Source: an uncultured Flavobacteriales bacterium (GTDB lineage: Bacteria > Bacteroidota > Bacteroidia > Flavobacteriales_D > Sanyastnellaceae). Taken from it: a stretch of 20,256 bases of DNA. Where the stretch lies: contig CALBSW010000146.1 in assembly GCA_937967465.1 (NCBI GenBank), forward strand, positions 1 to 20,256. Direction: 5' to 3'. This document shows, one piece after another, positions 1-8,153 of this stretch (its first letter is position 1; each line of letters opens with the position of its first letter). The position numbers were made by a program, and so were the translations under genes. The notes under the pieces are model-generated. The model saw nothing but the letters and a program-made list of their open reading frames with translations. It was not told the DNA's origin and did not search any database.

Positions 1-2
1 CC

Positions 3-800
3 GTGATGGGCATCCTCAATGCCACGCCAGACTCCTTCCATGCGGACAGCCGGGCGCAAGGATCAGCAGCCGTTCAGGCTGGAGCAGACATGGTCGCTGC
101 CGGTGCCGATGTGTTGGACCTCGGCGGACAAAGCTCGCGTCCTGGAGCAGAGAGAATTGGAGCAGATGCCGAATGGGAGCGGATCGCCCCGGTGATCGAA
201 GGCCTCCTGGTTCAGGTACCGAACACGCCAATCAGCATTGACACTTTCCACGCTTCCGTGGCCCGCGGCGCTATTGTAGCCGGTGCACACTGGATCAACG
301 ACATTTCAGCCGGGACGCTGGACCCCGACATGGTGGGGACCGTCGCGGAAGTCGGCGCACCTTACATCGCCATGCACATGCAAGGCACCCCGGACACCAT
401 GCAAGTCCGCCCGCAATACACCGATGTCGTGGCCGAAGTCCGCGACCACTTGGCCGTGCGTTTGGGTGCGCTGCGCGCCGCTGGCATTCCACACATCGCC
501 CTCGACCCGGGATTCGGATTCGGCAAGACCCTCGCTCACAATTACGCTTTGCTGTCCGGCTTGCCTGAATTGAAGGCCCTTGGGTGCCCCCTGCTGGTTG
601 GGGTGAGCCGCAAATCCATGATTTATAAAGCGCTGGACACCTCCCCTTCCGACGCCCTCAACGGCACCACTGCACTGCACGCTTGGGCCTTGGAGCGGGG
701 CGCCGACATCCTGCGCGTGCACGATGTGCGGGAAGCAGTAGAATGCGTGCGCCTTCACCAATACCTTCACGGTCGGAAAACCGACGGCAGAGATGATTGA
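3..800 (+). CDS. folP: Dihydropteroate synthase, 5'-truncated by window edge
   Basis: Condenses 6-hydroxymethyl-dihydropterin diphosphate with p-aminobenzoate to dihydropteroate in cytoplasmic folate synthesis; this is the sulfonamide target. The visible 265 residues carry the family motifs in order: MGILNATPDSF at the left edge, DLGGQSSRPGA (pterin/pABA loop), SIDT, NDIS, HMQGTPDTMQ, DPGFGFGKT and VGVSRKS, then GADILRVHDVRE at the C-terminus. Family proteins normally have about 15-25 residues before MGILN, so the GTG at position 3 is probably an internal codon and the true start lies outside the window. The stop overlaps the next gene (cdaA) by 8 bases, so the two are probably co-transcribed and translationally coupled; folP-cdaA adjacency is, from my knowledge, common in Bacteroidota. 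Identification is secure; only the N-terminus is missing. Confidence 0.96.
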   Translation: MMGILNATPDSFHADSRAQGSAAVQAGADMVAAGADVLDLGGQSSRPGAERIGADAEWERIAPVIEGLLVQVPNTPISIDTFHASVARGAIVAGAHWINDISAGTLDPDMVGTVAEVGAPYIAMHMQGTPDTMQVRPQYTDVVAEVRDHLAVRLGALRAAGIPHIALDPGFGFGKTLAHNYALLSGLPELKALGCPLLVGVSRKSMIYKALDTSPSDALNGTTALHAWALERGADILRVHDVREAVECVRLHQYLHGRKTDGRDD

Positions 801-1620
801 ACAACCCGCCCTCCCCCTTGGCGTCTGGCAATTGCTGGACATCCTGGCGGTGGCGTTCATTCTCTACCAGCTGTATCGCTTGACGCGGGGGACCGCTGCC
901 ATCCGCATTTTCCTTGGGGTCCTCGCCATTTACTTGGTTTACCAGATTGTGGATGCCCTGCAAATGCGCATGCTCGCGGAGATCCTGGGACAATTCATTG
1001 GTGTCGGTGTCATCGCGTTGCTCATCGTGTTCCAACAGGAACTGCGCCAGTTTCTGCTGTTGATCGGCAACCGGCAATGGGTCCAACACGCTCCTCGCTG
1101 GCTCCAAAAGTGGATGGGGCGCGATGCCCAAGGCACGCCAGCCGAGGCAGCCTGGTCCGAGCTTCAATCAGGGTTGGAAGAGTGTCGTCGCCGAAAGCTT
1201 GGCGCGTTGGTGGTGATCCCCAAGGATGCCGACCCCGGCACCGTGGCCACCGGGTGGAAACAGGTTGACGCCGTGACCTCCGCAGCCCTCGTCGTCGCCC
1301 TGTTCGAGAAGTCCAGTCCACTGCACGATGGTGCGATGTGCCTGGATGCCCAACGCATTCGATGGGCCGGTGGCATCCTGCCTGTTTCCGGCCGTTTGGA
1401 CCTGCCCGCCCAATGCGGAACGCGGCACCGGGCCGCCGTGGGCATTTCAGAACAGACCGACGCGGTTGTCGTGGTCATCAGTGAGGAAACCGGCGGACTC
1501 TCCATCGCCCACGAGGGACGGTTGGAAACCGGACAGTCCCTGCAGCGGCTGCCCGTGCTCATCGAATCCGCACTGAGGACGGTGCCGACATCGACAGAGG
1601 CCCGTGACGAGAGCGACTGA
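793..1620 (+). CDS. cdaA: Membrane diadenylate cyclase, CdaA type
   Basis: Makes the second messenger cyclic di-AMP from two ATP at the inner membrane; c-di-AMP controls osmolyte and K+ balance and wall homeostasis. The 275-aa protein has three hydrophobic segments (about residues 15-30, 37-53 and 64-92), then a DAC domain. The DAC signature is complete: LGALVV near 136, the DGA motif at 179-181 (SSPLHDGAM), GGILPVSG at 193-200 and the RHR motif at 211-213 (GTRHRAAVG), followed by a SEETGG loop. Length and order match the TIGR00159/CdaA family. The ATG at 793 lies inside the folP 3' end and is the first start with a proper N-terminal membrane segment. No CdaR-like YbbR gene follows; the next gene is convergent and its stop lies only 21 nt away, with no clear terminator between. 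Confidence 0.96.
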   Translation: MIEQPALPLGVWQLLDILAVAFILYQLYRLTRGTAAIRIFLGVLAIYLVYQIVDALQMRMLAEILGQFIGVGVIALLIVFQQELRQFLLLIGNRQWVQHAPRWLQKWMGRDAQGTPAEAAWSELQSGLEECRRRKLGALVVIPKDADPGTVATGWKQVDAVTSAALVVALFEKSSPLHDGAMCLDAQRIRWAGGILPVSGRLDLPAQCGTRHRAAVGISEQTDAVVVVISEETGGLSIAHEGRLETGQSLQRLPVLIESALRTVPTSTEARDESD

Positions 1621-1641
1621 AGGACGAAACTGGAGGACGGA

Positions 1642-3102
1642 TCAGGGTTGAATGAACCGGGCCGTCCTGCCCGATGCGGTGCGCACCACGTAGGTGCCCG
1701 AAGGCCACCCCTCCGTCCGGAAAGTGGACCAGCCCGAGGCCGCCAAGGGCCATTCCGCTATGCAACGCCCGGACACGTCGAATACGCTGGCCGTTTCCAC
1801 CAAACCCGATCGAATCGACAGCTGTCCGGCCCGAGCATGGACGGCCAAGAAGGGCACCTCCTCTTCCATCAGGGAGTTGCTCTCAGAAGAGGGACGCACC
1901 ATGAAGAAGTGGCTCTGTGTACTGATGGCGATGTTGCCACTGTCGAAGTAGGGATACACGCTCCAGGCTCCGCCGGAGGTCCCAACCTGGTCCGAGAATG
2001 GGTTGGTGTCAAAGAAAGCCGTCATCTCCAGGGTCGCCGTGGCCGGATCCACGATGTCGAGTACCTGAAGCCCAGCGTAGTAATTGGCCGCATAGACCTT
2101 GTTGTTCAGCGTGTACAGGTTGTGGTCCGTCACGCCGAGACTGCCCTCATGAAACCCGACGATGAAGGGGTTGTCGAGGTCTTGCACGTCCATCACCCAG
2201 GTACGGGTGACCTCCGCCACGCCAGTGACCTCATCGATTTCATCGTTCATGAAAACGAACCGTTGATCTTCCGAGAGCCACCCTTGGTGAACATACACCC
2301 AGGAGGAATCCTGAAGGGATGAAAGGGTTTGACAGTCTTCCTTGTCTTCCACATCGATGATGCGGAATCCGCCATACCCACAGAAAGCGAAGACGATCTC
2401 CCGCCCCGCATGGTCCATGTCCGGGCCATTGTACACCACCGCCTGAGCGTCGTGGATGTAACTCTCGTCCCAGGACCCGACCGCGGTTGGATTCAAGGGA
2501 TCATTGACGTCCACAATGTGCAGTCCTCCCGAAAAGGTGTCGGTCCCCACGCCATAGACGAAACCCGTCTCCGGGTTGGCCACCACGTTGTGCGCATTGC
2601 CAAACCCCGTGTAGTAGGCGGTGTTGGCCAAGGCACCCCCAGGCACGAGGTCGGGCACGATGGACAAATCGATGATTTGAAGACCATGTCCACCCGCCTC
2701 ACTCACGATGTAGGCCATGTCGTCGATGACCTTGATGTCGCGCCAAAGGCTGGGCACTGTGGCCGTCGGCACATCGGCCACCACCACCGGATTGACCGGG
2801 TCCGTCACTTCAATGATGGACATGCCGTCGCTCCGTCCGAACAGGGCGAATTCACGCCCTTCTGAAGACCACCCCCAACAGTCGTTGCCGTTGCCCGGTG
2901 CATTGCCCCCGGTTTCCTCGAAGGAACGGACGCACATCAGATCCATGCCCAAGCATGGGTACTGACCGGCCAAGCCATCCTCACAGGGCACTTGGGCATA
3001 CACAGTGGTCAGGGCCAGCATGCATCCAATCCAGGCGGCCAGCTTGCGGTGCTTACCAGTCTGAAGCGCGTTGCTCGAAGGCGTGCAGGGTGGTGTATTC
3101 AT
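1642..3102 (-). CDS. Secreted choice-of-anchor-B / LVIVD-repeat protein with T9SS type-A tail
   Basis: About 486 aa, predicted extracellular. The N-terminus is a Sec signal peptide (basic KHRK, hydrophobic AAWIGCMLALTTVYA, cleavage before QVPCEDG). The body matches the choice-of-anchor-B family: GREFALFGRSDGMSIIEVTDP, then WRDIKVIDDMAYIVSEAGG, then LVIVD-like blades (LQIIDLS, LHIVDVNDP, FRIIDVED, LQVLDIVDP), consistent with a beta-propeller. The last ~75 residues look like a T9SS type-A sorting domain (VFDVSGRCI, GTYVVRTASG, ending RFIQP). The reading frame stays open up to 3261, but that part overlaps the upstream gene and looks unlike a signal peptide, so I chose the ATG at 3102 (or the adjacent one at 3105). 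It overlaps the 95-aa gene by 50 bases and is probably the last gene of the DPP III operon. Substrate or function is unknown; a surface-exposed binding or adhesive role is inference. Confidence 0.9.
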   Translation of the reverse strand: MNTPPCTPSSNALQTGKHRKLAAWIGCMLALTTVYAQVPCEDGLAGQYPCLGMDLMCVRSFEETGGNAPGNGNDCWGWSSEGREFALFGRSDGMSIIEVTDPVNPVVVADVPTATVPSLWRDIKVIDDMAYIVSEAGGHGLQIIDLSIVPDLVPGGALANTAYYTGFGNAHNVVANPETGFVYGVGTDTFSGGLHIVDVNDPLNPTAVGSWDESYIHDAQAVVYNGPDMDHAGREIVFAFCGYGGFRIIDVEDKEDCQTLSSLQDSSWVYVHQGWLSEDQRFVFMNDEIDEVTGVAEVTRTWVMDVQDLDNPFIVGFHEGSLGVTDHNLYTLNNKVYAANYYAGLQVLDIVDPATATLEMTAFFDTNPFSDQVGTSGGAWSVYPYFDSGNIAISTQSHFFMVRPSSESNSLMEEEVPFLAVHARAGQLSIRSGLVETASVFDVSGRCIAEWPLAASGWSTFRTEGWPSGTYVVRTASGRTARFIQP

Positions 3103-3340
3103 CATGCTGGATGTCGTGTAAGGTGTGACGCAAGCGATCGAGAAACCGTTGCTTGAGCACCGGCGTGCCCGAAGGCCGATAGCCGATGACCAGCTGGCGC
3201 GCCCGCACCGCTTCTTCCACATCATGGACCGCAGACTCCAGCGCCTGCACATCCCCGACATGCTCCAGTCCCAGAATGGATTGGATCAAGGCCAGCTTGC
3301 GCGACCGCAAATCCCCGTCCGAATGGTCTTGCTCTGCCAT
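3053..3340 (-). CDS. Small acidic protein resembling an orphan Bacteroidota antitoxin
   Basis: A 95-aa protein with no signal peptide. The N-terminal half is a helical segment (RKLALIQSILGLEHVGDVQ) like the KLxLIxxIxxLxD start of many small Bacteroidota antitoxin/addiction-module proteins. The C-terminal half, VIGYRPSGTPVLKQRFLDRL then DEYTTLHAFEQRASDW, resembles the pattern G-x-P-L-...-G-x-[YF]-[IT]-[ST]-x-E-E-L-E-x-x-S-x-x-W of those proteins as I remember it, including the terminal Trp. This is pattern memory, not a search. Its ATG (3340) shares one base with the stop of the DPP III gene (TGATG), which supports translational coupling and hence a real gene. A toxin gene would be expected directly downstream, but the LVIVD gene overlaps there instead. 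Function is unproven; it may be a domesticated antitoxin-like regulator or an unrelated small helical protein. Confidence 0.72.
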   Translation of the reverse strand: MAEQDHSDGDLRSRKLALIQSILGLEHVGDVQALESAVHDVEEAVRARQLVIGYRPSGTPVLKQRFLDRLRHTLHDIQHDEYTTLHAFEQRASDW

Positions 3341-5421
3341 CAGTTGACCCGTGGCAAGAAGCCGTAATCCCGGCCGTAGCCCAGCATCTGAGAGGTGAAA
3401 TCGTCAGGGTAGCTCAGCGCCACGGAGACCACCTCACCTGCTTCGTTCATCTCGGCCACCAACTTCGGGTTGATGAACCCGCCGTATGGCGCAATGCCGA
3501 GCGCTTCGGCCCGCGCGAGAACTTGTTTGTGAATGTCTTGATCCACTTTGACACCGTAGCCTTCCACGAGGGCCTTGGCGGCCTCGTAGTCTCCTTGAGA
3601 CTTGATGCGCTGCACCTCGCGGAGCAACTCACCGAACAGCGCGCGGACGCGGTCGTAATCCTCGATGTTGTAATAGGTCTTGCCGTCTTGGTTGATCTCG
3701 CGGATGCTGCCGTCTTCTGCAGCGCGTTCCACCACCCAGTGGCTCACCCATGCACGGTTGCGCATGTGGGCTTCCTCGATGTCATCTCCCAACTCGAGGC
3801 GGCGCAATTGCATCATCATGCCGTTGCGGATGTAGCTGTCGTATTCGCAGCGCCCCGTCTCCAGCGTCTTGACCAGGCCCAGTTCAATGAGCTTCTCGTC
3901 CAGCATGAAGTACAAGGCCACCAGGTCTGCGCGGCCCTCCTCCAGGGTGCTCGCGTACTCCTTGATGGTGCTGGCAGGCTCCAGGACCCCCGGCTCCAAC
4001 TGACCGCTGGCATGGCCGATCACCTCGTGGAAGGCGGTGTGGATCTTGCCCGCCAACGTGCCGTGCGCCTTGGCGCGGGCCTTCTCCTGGTCGTCAAACG
4101 CAAACTCATCCGTGAGGCCGCCGCCGCCAGCATTGTCATACGCGTCAATGATGTTGCCCAAGCTCACGCTCTTCGAACCGTGCAAGGTGCGGATCCAGTT
4201 GGCGTTGGGCAGGTTGACACCGATGGGGGTGCTCGGGGACGCATCGCCAGCCTCGCCCACGACGTTGACCACGTTGTAGGTGATGCCCACGACTTCCTTC
4301 TTCTTGTGCTCTTCCATGAACGGCATGTGGTCCTCGAACCATTGGGCGTTGTCCATCATGACCGCCATGCGCTCGGACGCCTCAAAGTCTTTGATCTGCA
4401 CCACGGTTTCGTAGCTGCCGGTGTAGCCCAGCGGGTCGTTGTAGACCTCCACGAATCCATTGATGTAGTCGATGTCGCCCTCGGTGTCCTTGACCCAATT
4501 GATGTTGTACAGGCTCCACTTCTCGAGGTCACCCGTCCGGTAGTAGTCCACCAAATGGCGCAAGGCAGCCGCCTGCTTGTCGTTCTCCGCGTAGTCCTGG
4601 GCCTTCTCCAACCAGTAACACACTTGCTCCAAGGCCTCGCCGTACAGGCCACCCACTTTGTACGTCTGCTCCTCGACGGATCCGTCTTCTGCCTTGACCA
4701 GGCGGCTGTTGAGGCCCTTTTCGACCGGCTTGCTCCGGTCGAGATCGTAAGCGTCGAAGTACGCCTGGGCTTCGGCCGTGGTCACATCGGGACCATAGAA
4801 ATTGACCGCACTGGCTTCCACCAGTCCTTTGGTGGCGTCGAGCTCCACCTTCTTCATTTCACGAGTCGGGTCATAGAGCGCATCCAACGCCTCCGTGAGG
4901 TCCGCTTCCATGGCCATGCCGCTTTCGGTCACGACGTGCTCGAAGTAGCTGCGGCTGCACTCCGGGGTGATCTTGGCATTGGAATAGTGGTGGTGGATGC
5001 CATTGGAAAACCACACCCGCTTGGCGAAGGTGTGGAAGCGCTGCCACCCCAAAGTGCTGCGGTCGCCCGCGAAATTCTCGTGGGCAGTGTCAATCATGTC
5101 CCGGATCCGGAGGTTGTACCGGTTGTTCTGGTCGTACATGATGTCACGGCCGCTCAGTCCAGCCTGCGTCAAGCAGTACGCCAATTTCTTCTGATCGTCG
5201 GACAGCTTCTCCCAACCGGGGACCTGGTAACGGATCATCTTGAGGTCAGCGAATTGCTCGGTCTTCCAGACGAACCCATCGGCATCGGCCTCCCCTGACG
5301 TGGACGCCGTGGCCGGAGCGGGTTGTCCGTCTTCGCCAAAGTCGGCGGTCGGTGCAGCACATCCAGCGAGGATGGCGACGGGAATGATCAGGAGCAGGAA
5401 TCGGAAATGCTTGCGTTGCAT
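3340..5421 (-). CDS. Dipeptidyl peptidase III (M49 zinc metallopeptidase), lipoprotein
   Basis: Cleaves dipeptides from peptide N-termini using zinc. The 693-aa protein carries the M49 signature HEVIGH at 465-470 and the second zinc/catalytic motif EEGRAD at 494-499. Other family blocks are WFSNGIHHHYS (137-147), LPNANWIRTLHGSKSV (404-419) and the C-terminal YGGFINPKL region. The frame is open up to 5481, but the ATG at 5421 gives a clean lipoprotein signal: basic QRKHFR, a hydrophobic run, and the lipobox LAGC with Cys21, followed by an Ala/Ser/Asp-rich linker. It is therefore probably membrane-anchored, whereas DPP III is cytosolic in eukaryotes. A possible weak promoter (TATTTTTC, 5468-5461) lies about 40 nt upstream. 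It is the first gene of a probable three-gene minus-strand operon. A role in envelope or extracellular peptide scavenging is inference. Confidence 0.95.
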   Translation of the reverse strand: MQRKHFRFLLLIIPVAILAGCAAPTADFGEDGQPAPATASTSGEADADGFVWKTEQFADLKMIRYQVPGWEKLSDDQKKLAYCLTQAGLSGRDIMYDQNNRYNLRIRDMIDTAHENFAGDRSTLGWQRFHTFAKRVWFSNGIHHHYSNAKITPECSRSYFEHVVTESGMAMEADLTEALDALYDPTREMKKVELDATKGLVEASAVNFYGPDVTTAEAQAYFDAYDLDRSKPVEKGLNSRLVKAEDGSVEEQTYKVGGLYGEALEQVCYWLEKAQDYAENDKQAAALRHLVDYYRTGDLEKWSLYNINWVKDTEGDIDYINGFVEVYNDPLGYTGSYETVVQIKDFEASERMAVMMDNAQWFEDHMPFMEEHKKKEVVGITYNVVNVVGEAGDASPSTPIGVNLPNANWIRTLHGSKSVSLGNIIDAYDNAGGGGLTDEFAFDDQEKARAKAHGTLAGKIHTAFHEVIGHASGQLEPGVLEPASTIKEYASTLEEGRADLVALYFMLDEKLIELGLVKTLETGRCEYDSYIRNGMMMQLRRLELGDDIEEAHMRNRAWVSHWVVERAAEDGSIREINQDGKTYYNIEDYDRVRALFGELLREVQRIKSQGDYEAAKALVEGYGVKVDQDIHKQVLARAEALGIAPYGGFINPKLVAEMNEAGEVVSVALSYPDDFTSQMLGYGRDYGFLPRVN

Positions 5422-5460
5422 GGTGTGGGAATCGTTGTGCCTCGTGCGGCGTTCGAGCGC

Positions 5461-5486
5461 GAAAAATAGGCAATCTTGCACCGCAA
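5461..5486 (-). promoter_or_regulatory. Possible Bacteroidota-type promoter for the DPP III operon
   Basis: On the minus strand TATTTTTC (5468-5461) matches 7 of 8 positions of the TAnnTTTG -7 box, with a TTG (5486-5484) 15 nt upstream. That spacing is a little short of the usual 17-20 nt. Transcription would start about 33 nt before the ATG at 5421. It is a motif match only. Confidence 0.35.
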
Positions 5487-5506
5487 GAGCCGTTTGCCCC
5501 GGGGCA
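5474..5506. promoter_or_regulatory. Two inverted repeats in the divergent DPP III / lptF intergenic region
   Basis: The 107-nt divergent intergenic region (5422-5528) holds TCTTGC-ACC-GCAAGA (5474-5488, perfect 6-bp arms) and, 6 nt later, the perfect 12-bp palindrome TGCCCCGGGGCA (5495-5506). The first one covers the presumed -33 region of the minus-strand promoter. Either could be an operator for a dimeric regulator. In GC-rich DNA short palindromes also arise by chance, so confidence is low. Confidence 0.3.
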
Positions 5507-5528
5507 CTGCTCCATCAATTGCCGCACA

Positions 5529-6932
5529 TTGAACCGCACCACGCGATTGTTGCTTCGGTCCTTCATCGGACCCTTCGTCATCACCTTCCTGGTGGCCCTG
5601 TTCTTCTTGGACATGCAATTCCTGTGGGTGTATGCGGACGAGCTCATCGGCAAAGGGCTGGCTGTACACGTGGTCTTGGAGCTCTTGCTTTACGCGTCGG
5701 CCAGGCTGGTCAACCTCGCCTTGCCCCTCGCCATCCTCATGAGCAGCATCATGACCCTCGGCAGTTTGGCCGAGCATGAAGAGCTCACCGCGTTGAAGTC
5801 GTCGGGGATGTCCCTGCGGCGCATCTTCACCCCGTTGCTGGTCACCATGGTGATCGTGGCGTTCGGGGCCTTGACGTTTGCGAACTACGCCTGGCCCGTG
5901 GCCAACCTCAAGTTTCGGACCCTGCTCTACAGCGTCACCCGAAAGAAGCCCACACTCAATCTGGAGGATGGGGTGTTCTACAACGGGATCGACGGCTATG
6001 CCATTCGGGCGGCCGAGGTCGACCAGGAAACGGGAAGCCTTCAGGATGTGCTCATCCACCACCACGGTGGGGGGCGCGAAGGAGCTGGCCTGGTGATTCG
6101 AGCCGAGGAAGGGACCATGAAGACGTCCCGAACGGGCCGGTTTCTCCACCTCGACCTGTCCAATGGAATCAGCTATGAGGACCGACAAGAGCCTGGTGTG
6201 CGGCAACGGGACCGAACCTTTCCCCATTTGCAAACCCAATTTGAGCGCCAGCGCATTCGCATCGACCTGAGCAGCCTCGATTTCGCCAAGGCGGACGAGG
6301 CCCTCTTCAAGCGGGCGTATGAAATGATGAGCCTGGGACAATTGACCTTGGCCATTGACTCCCTCGAAGACCAGCGCAACCAAGCCGCTGTGGCCATGCA
6401 GGATTTCGGAGCGCGCAGTTTGAACCGCATCACCCTGGACCGCGGCGACGTCTTCTCCTCGGACACCACCACAGCCCACGCTGACTGGCTTGCCCGACTG
6501 GGGCCTTCTGCAGAGCGCCGGGTCTTCGATGCCGCAAGGGACATGCTGCGAAACACCGCCCAGACCGCGCGAAACCAAATTGACGAGCGCCAATCCAAAC
6601 GAACCTTGTCCGATCGACATGCGATCGAATGGCATCGGAAACTCTTTCTGAGCGTGGCCTGCGTCCTGTTGTTCCTCATCGGCGCCCCGCTGGGTGCCAT
6701 CATCCGAAAAGGTGGCCTCGGCCTTCCGACGGTGCTGGCCATCCTGTTGTTCGTCGCGTACTACGTCATCACCATCATGGGAGAGCGCATGGTGCGGAGC
6801 GGCGCCCTTTCCCCGGCGTGGGGCATGTGGATGGGAACCCTCGTCATGGTGCCTGCAGCGGCCCTGCTCCAATGGAGGGCTGCTCGAGAGCGCACATGGC
6901 GCCCCTTTTCCAAGACGAAGGCCAGCCGGTAA
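5529..6932 (+). CDS. LptF/LptG (YjgP/YjgQ) family lipopolysaccharide-export permease
   Basis: A 467-aa inner-membrane permease expected to work with LptB to extract LPS from the membrane and pass it to the periplasmic bridge. Topology is typical: TM1 about 14-35 (FVITFLVALFFLDMQFLWVY), TM2 about 47-75, TM3 about 99-122, a large periplasmic beta-jellyroll domain (about 130-350, including NLEDGVFYNGIDGYAIR), then three C-terminal TM helices (SVACVLLFLIGAPLGAIIRKG, VLAILLFVAYYVITI, MGTLVMVPAAALL). The GAPLG-IRKGG block is characteristic. The only start fitting TM1 is TTG at 5529; no ATG exists nearby. Bacteroidota often carry single or unlinked lptF/G genes, so I do not choose between F and G. 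It leads a tight plus-strand run, and glycosyltransferase genes start 15 nt after its stop, in line with an envelope theme. Confidence 0.92.
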   Translation: MNRTTRLLLRSFIGPFVITFLVALFFLDMQFLWVYADELIGKGLAVHVVLELLLYASARLVNLALPLAILMSSIMTLGSLAEHEELTALKSSGMSLRRIFTPLLVTMVIVAFGALTFANYAWPVANLKFRTLLYSVTRKKPTLNLEDGVFYNGIDGYAIRAAEVDQETGSLQDVLIHHHGGGREGAGLVIRAEEGTMKTSRTGRFLHLDLSNGISYEDRQEPGVRQRDRTFPHLQTQFERQRIRIDLSSLDFAKADEALFKRAYEMMSLGQLTLAIDSLEDQRNQAAVAMQDFGARSLNRITLDRGDVFSSDTTTAHADWLARLGPSAERRVFDAARDMLRNTAQTARNQIDERQSKRTLSDRHAIEWHRKLFLSVACVLLFLIGAPLGAIIRKGGLGLPTVLAILLFVAYYVITIMGERMVRSGALSPAWGMWMGTLVMVPAAALLQWRAARERTWRPFSKTKASR

Positions 6933-6947
6933 CTTTCGCCCAGAGGA

Positions 6948-8153
6948 ATGCGCGTTCTCCAACTCTGCCACAAGCCCCCCCTCCCTGCCATGGATGGCGG
7001 ATGCCTGGCCATGGATGCCATCACCCAAGGGCTGTTGGAGAATGGGGCTGAGGTGAAAGTGTTGACTGCCTCCACCCGGAAACACCCCATTCGCCTGGAC
7101 GACCTCTCAGATGCCTACCTCGATGCCACGCACCTCGAAGCGGTCGACATCGAGACCGGATTTGACCCCCGTGATGCGTACATCTCCATCCTCAACCGGG
7201 ATTCGTACAACATCTCCCGGTTCTATGCGCACCACTATGCGATGGTGCTGAAAAGGGCGCTGTCCAGAAGGCGATACGACGTGGTCCACCTCGAGAGCCT
7301 GTACACCACGCCCTACATCGATACCATCCGCCGATACGCGCCGAATGCCCTCATCTCCCTGCGCAGCCACAACCACGAGTACCAGATCTGGGAGCAACGT
7401 TGGAAATCCAGCCGCAACCCATTGGCCAGGTTGGCCCTTCGCCACTTGAGCAAAACGTTGGAGCGTTACGAAAAGGACATTCTCAAGGACATCGACGTCA
7501 TCGTCTCCATCTCCGAAAAGGAAGCCCAGGGCTATCGCGAGTGGGGATTTGACGGAGACATCCACGTGGCGGGCTTTGGCATCGACCTGTCCACCCGCCC
7601 TGCTCCCCCCATCGTGCCCGAGCCAACCGCTCTCAAGTTGTTCCACCTCGGTGCCATGGACTGGGGTCCGAACCGCGAAGGCATCCAGTGGTTCATCCGA
7701 GAGGTTTGGCCACAGCTTCACAAGGCCCACCCCAAGGCAGAATTTCACATCGCTGGAAAAGGGCTGGACCCGAAAGATCACGCAGAAGTGGCCGGGGTGT
7801 TCAACCATGGAGAAGTGCCCGACGCCCACGCGTTTTCCCATGAAATGGACCTGTTGGTGGTGCCGTTGCTGCGCGGTGCCGGGATCCGGGTCAAGATTGT
7901 GGACGCCATGGCACAGGGCATTCCCGTGGCCACGACCAACAAAGGCGTTCATGGCCTCGACATGGAAGGCAAAGGGTGTCTCGTGCATGCGGAACCCGCT
8001 GCATTCGCTGAAGCCCTGTCCGAATTGCTGGATCACCCGGAGCGACTGACTGAGATGGCCGCGTGTGGGCGCAAGGAAGTCGAAGCCCGATTTGACCGGC
8101 AGGGCATCGCAGAACGGCTCATTCAGTTCTACGCACAGCATGTCCAGCGTTGA
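6948..8153 (+). CDS. GT-B fold glycosyltransferase (GT4-like)
   Basis: A 401-aa cytoplasmic glycosyltransferase with two Rossmann-like halves. The N-terminal half begins RVLQLCHKPPLPAMDGG, a typical acceptor-side start, with YDVVHLESLYTTPYI and SLRSHNHEYQIWEQ. The C-terminal donor-binding half has LKLFHLGAMDWGPNREGIQWF, FHIAGKG, the loop DLLVVPLLRGAGIRVKIVDAMAQGIPVATTNKG (short of the common E-x7-E but in the same place) and a closing helix. Acceptor and sugar donor cannot be told from sequence. The ATG at 6948 follows AGAGGA and lies 15 nt after the lptF/G stop; its end overlaps the next glycosyltransferase by 14 nt. The pair probably acts in one polysaccharide or glycolipid pathway; this is inference. 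Confidence 0.9.
   Translation: MRVLQLCHKPPLPAMDGGCLAMDAITQGLLENGAEVKVLTASTRKHPIRLDDLSDAYLDATHLEAVDIETGFDPRDAYISILNRDSYNISRFYAHHYAMVLKRALSRRRYDVVHLESLYTTPYIDTIRRYAPNALISLRSHNHEYQIWEQRWKSSRNPLARLALRHLSKTLERYEKDILKDIDVIVSISEKEAQGYREWGFDGDIHVAGFGIDLSTRPAPPIVPEPTALKLFHLGAMDWGPNREGIQWFIREVWPQLHKAHPKAEFHIAGKGLDPKDHAEVAGVFNHGEVPDAHAFSHEMDLLVVPLLRGAGIRVKIVDAMAQGIPVATTNKGVHGLDMEGKGCLVHAEPAAFAEALSELLDHPERLTEMAACGRKEVEARFDRQGIAERLIQFYAQHVQR

Noticed and set aside
3103..3261. N-terminal extension of the LVIVD protein
   Set aside because: It overlaps the 95-aa gene, is Arg/Ser/Met-rich and would place the signal peptide about 75 residues inside the protein.
3523..5298. 591-codon open frame on the plus strand opposite DPP III
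   Set aside because: Mirror frame of the conserved M49 gene; a Val/His/Leu-rich low-complexity translation with no motif.
5388..7085. 565-codon open frame on the minus strand opposite lptF/G
   Set aside because: Antisense to a gene with clear transmembrane topology and family motifs; the translation is Gly/His/Gln-rich with no domain.
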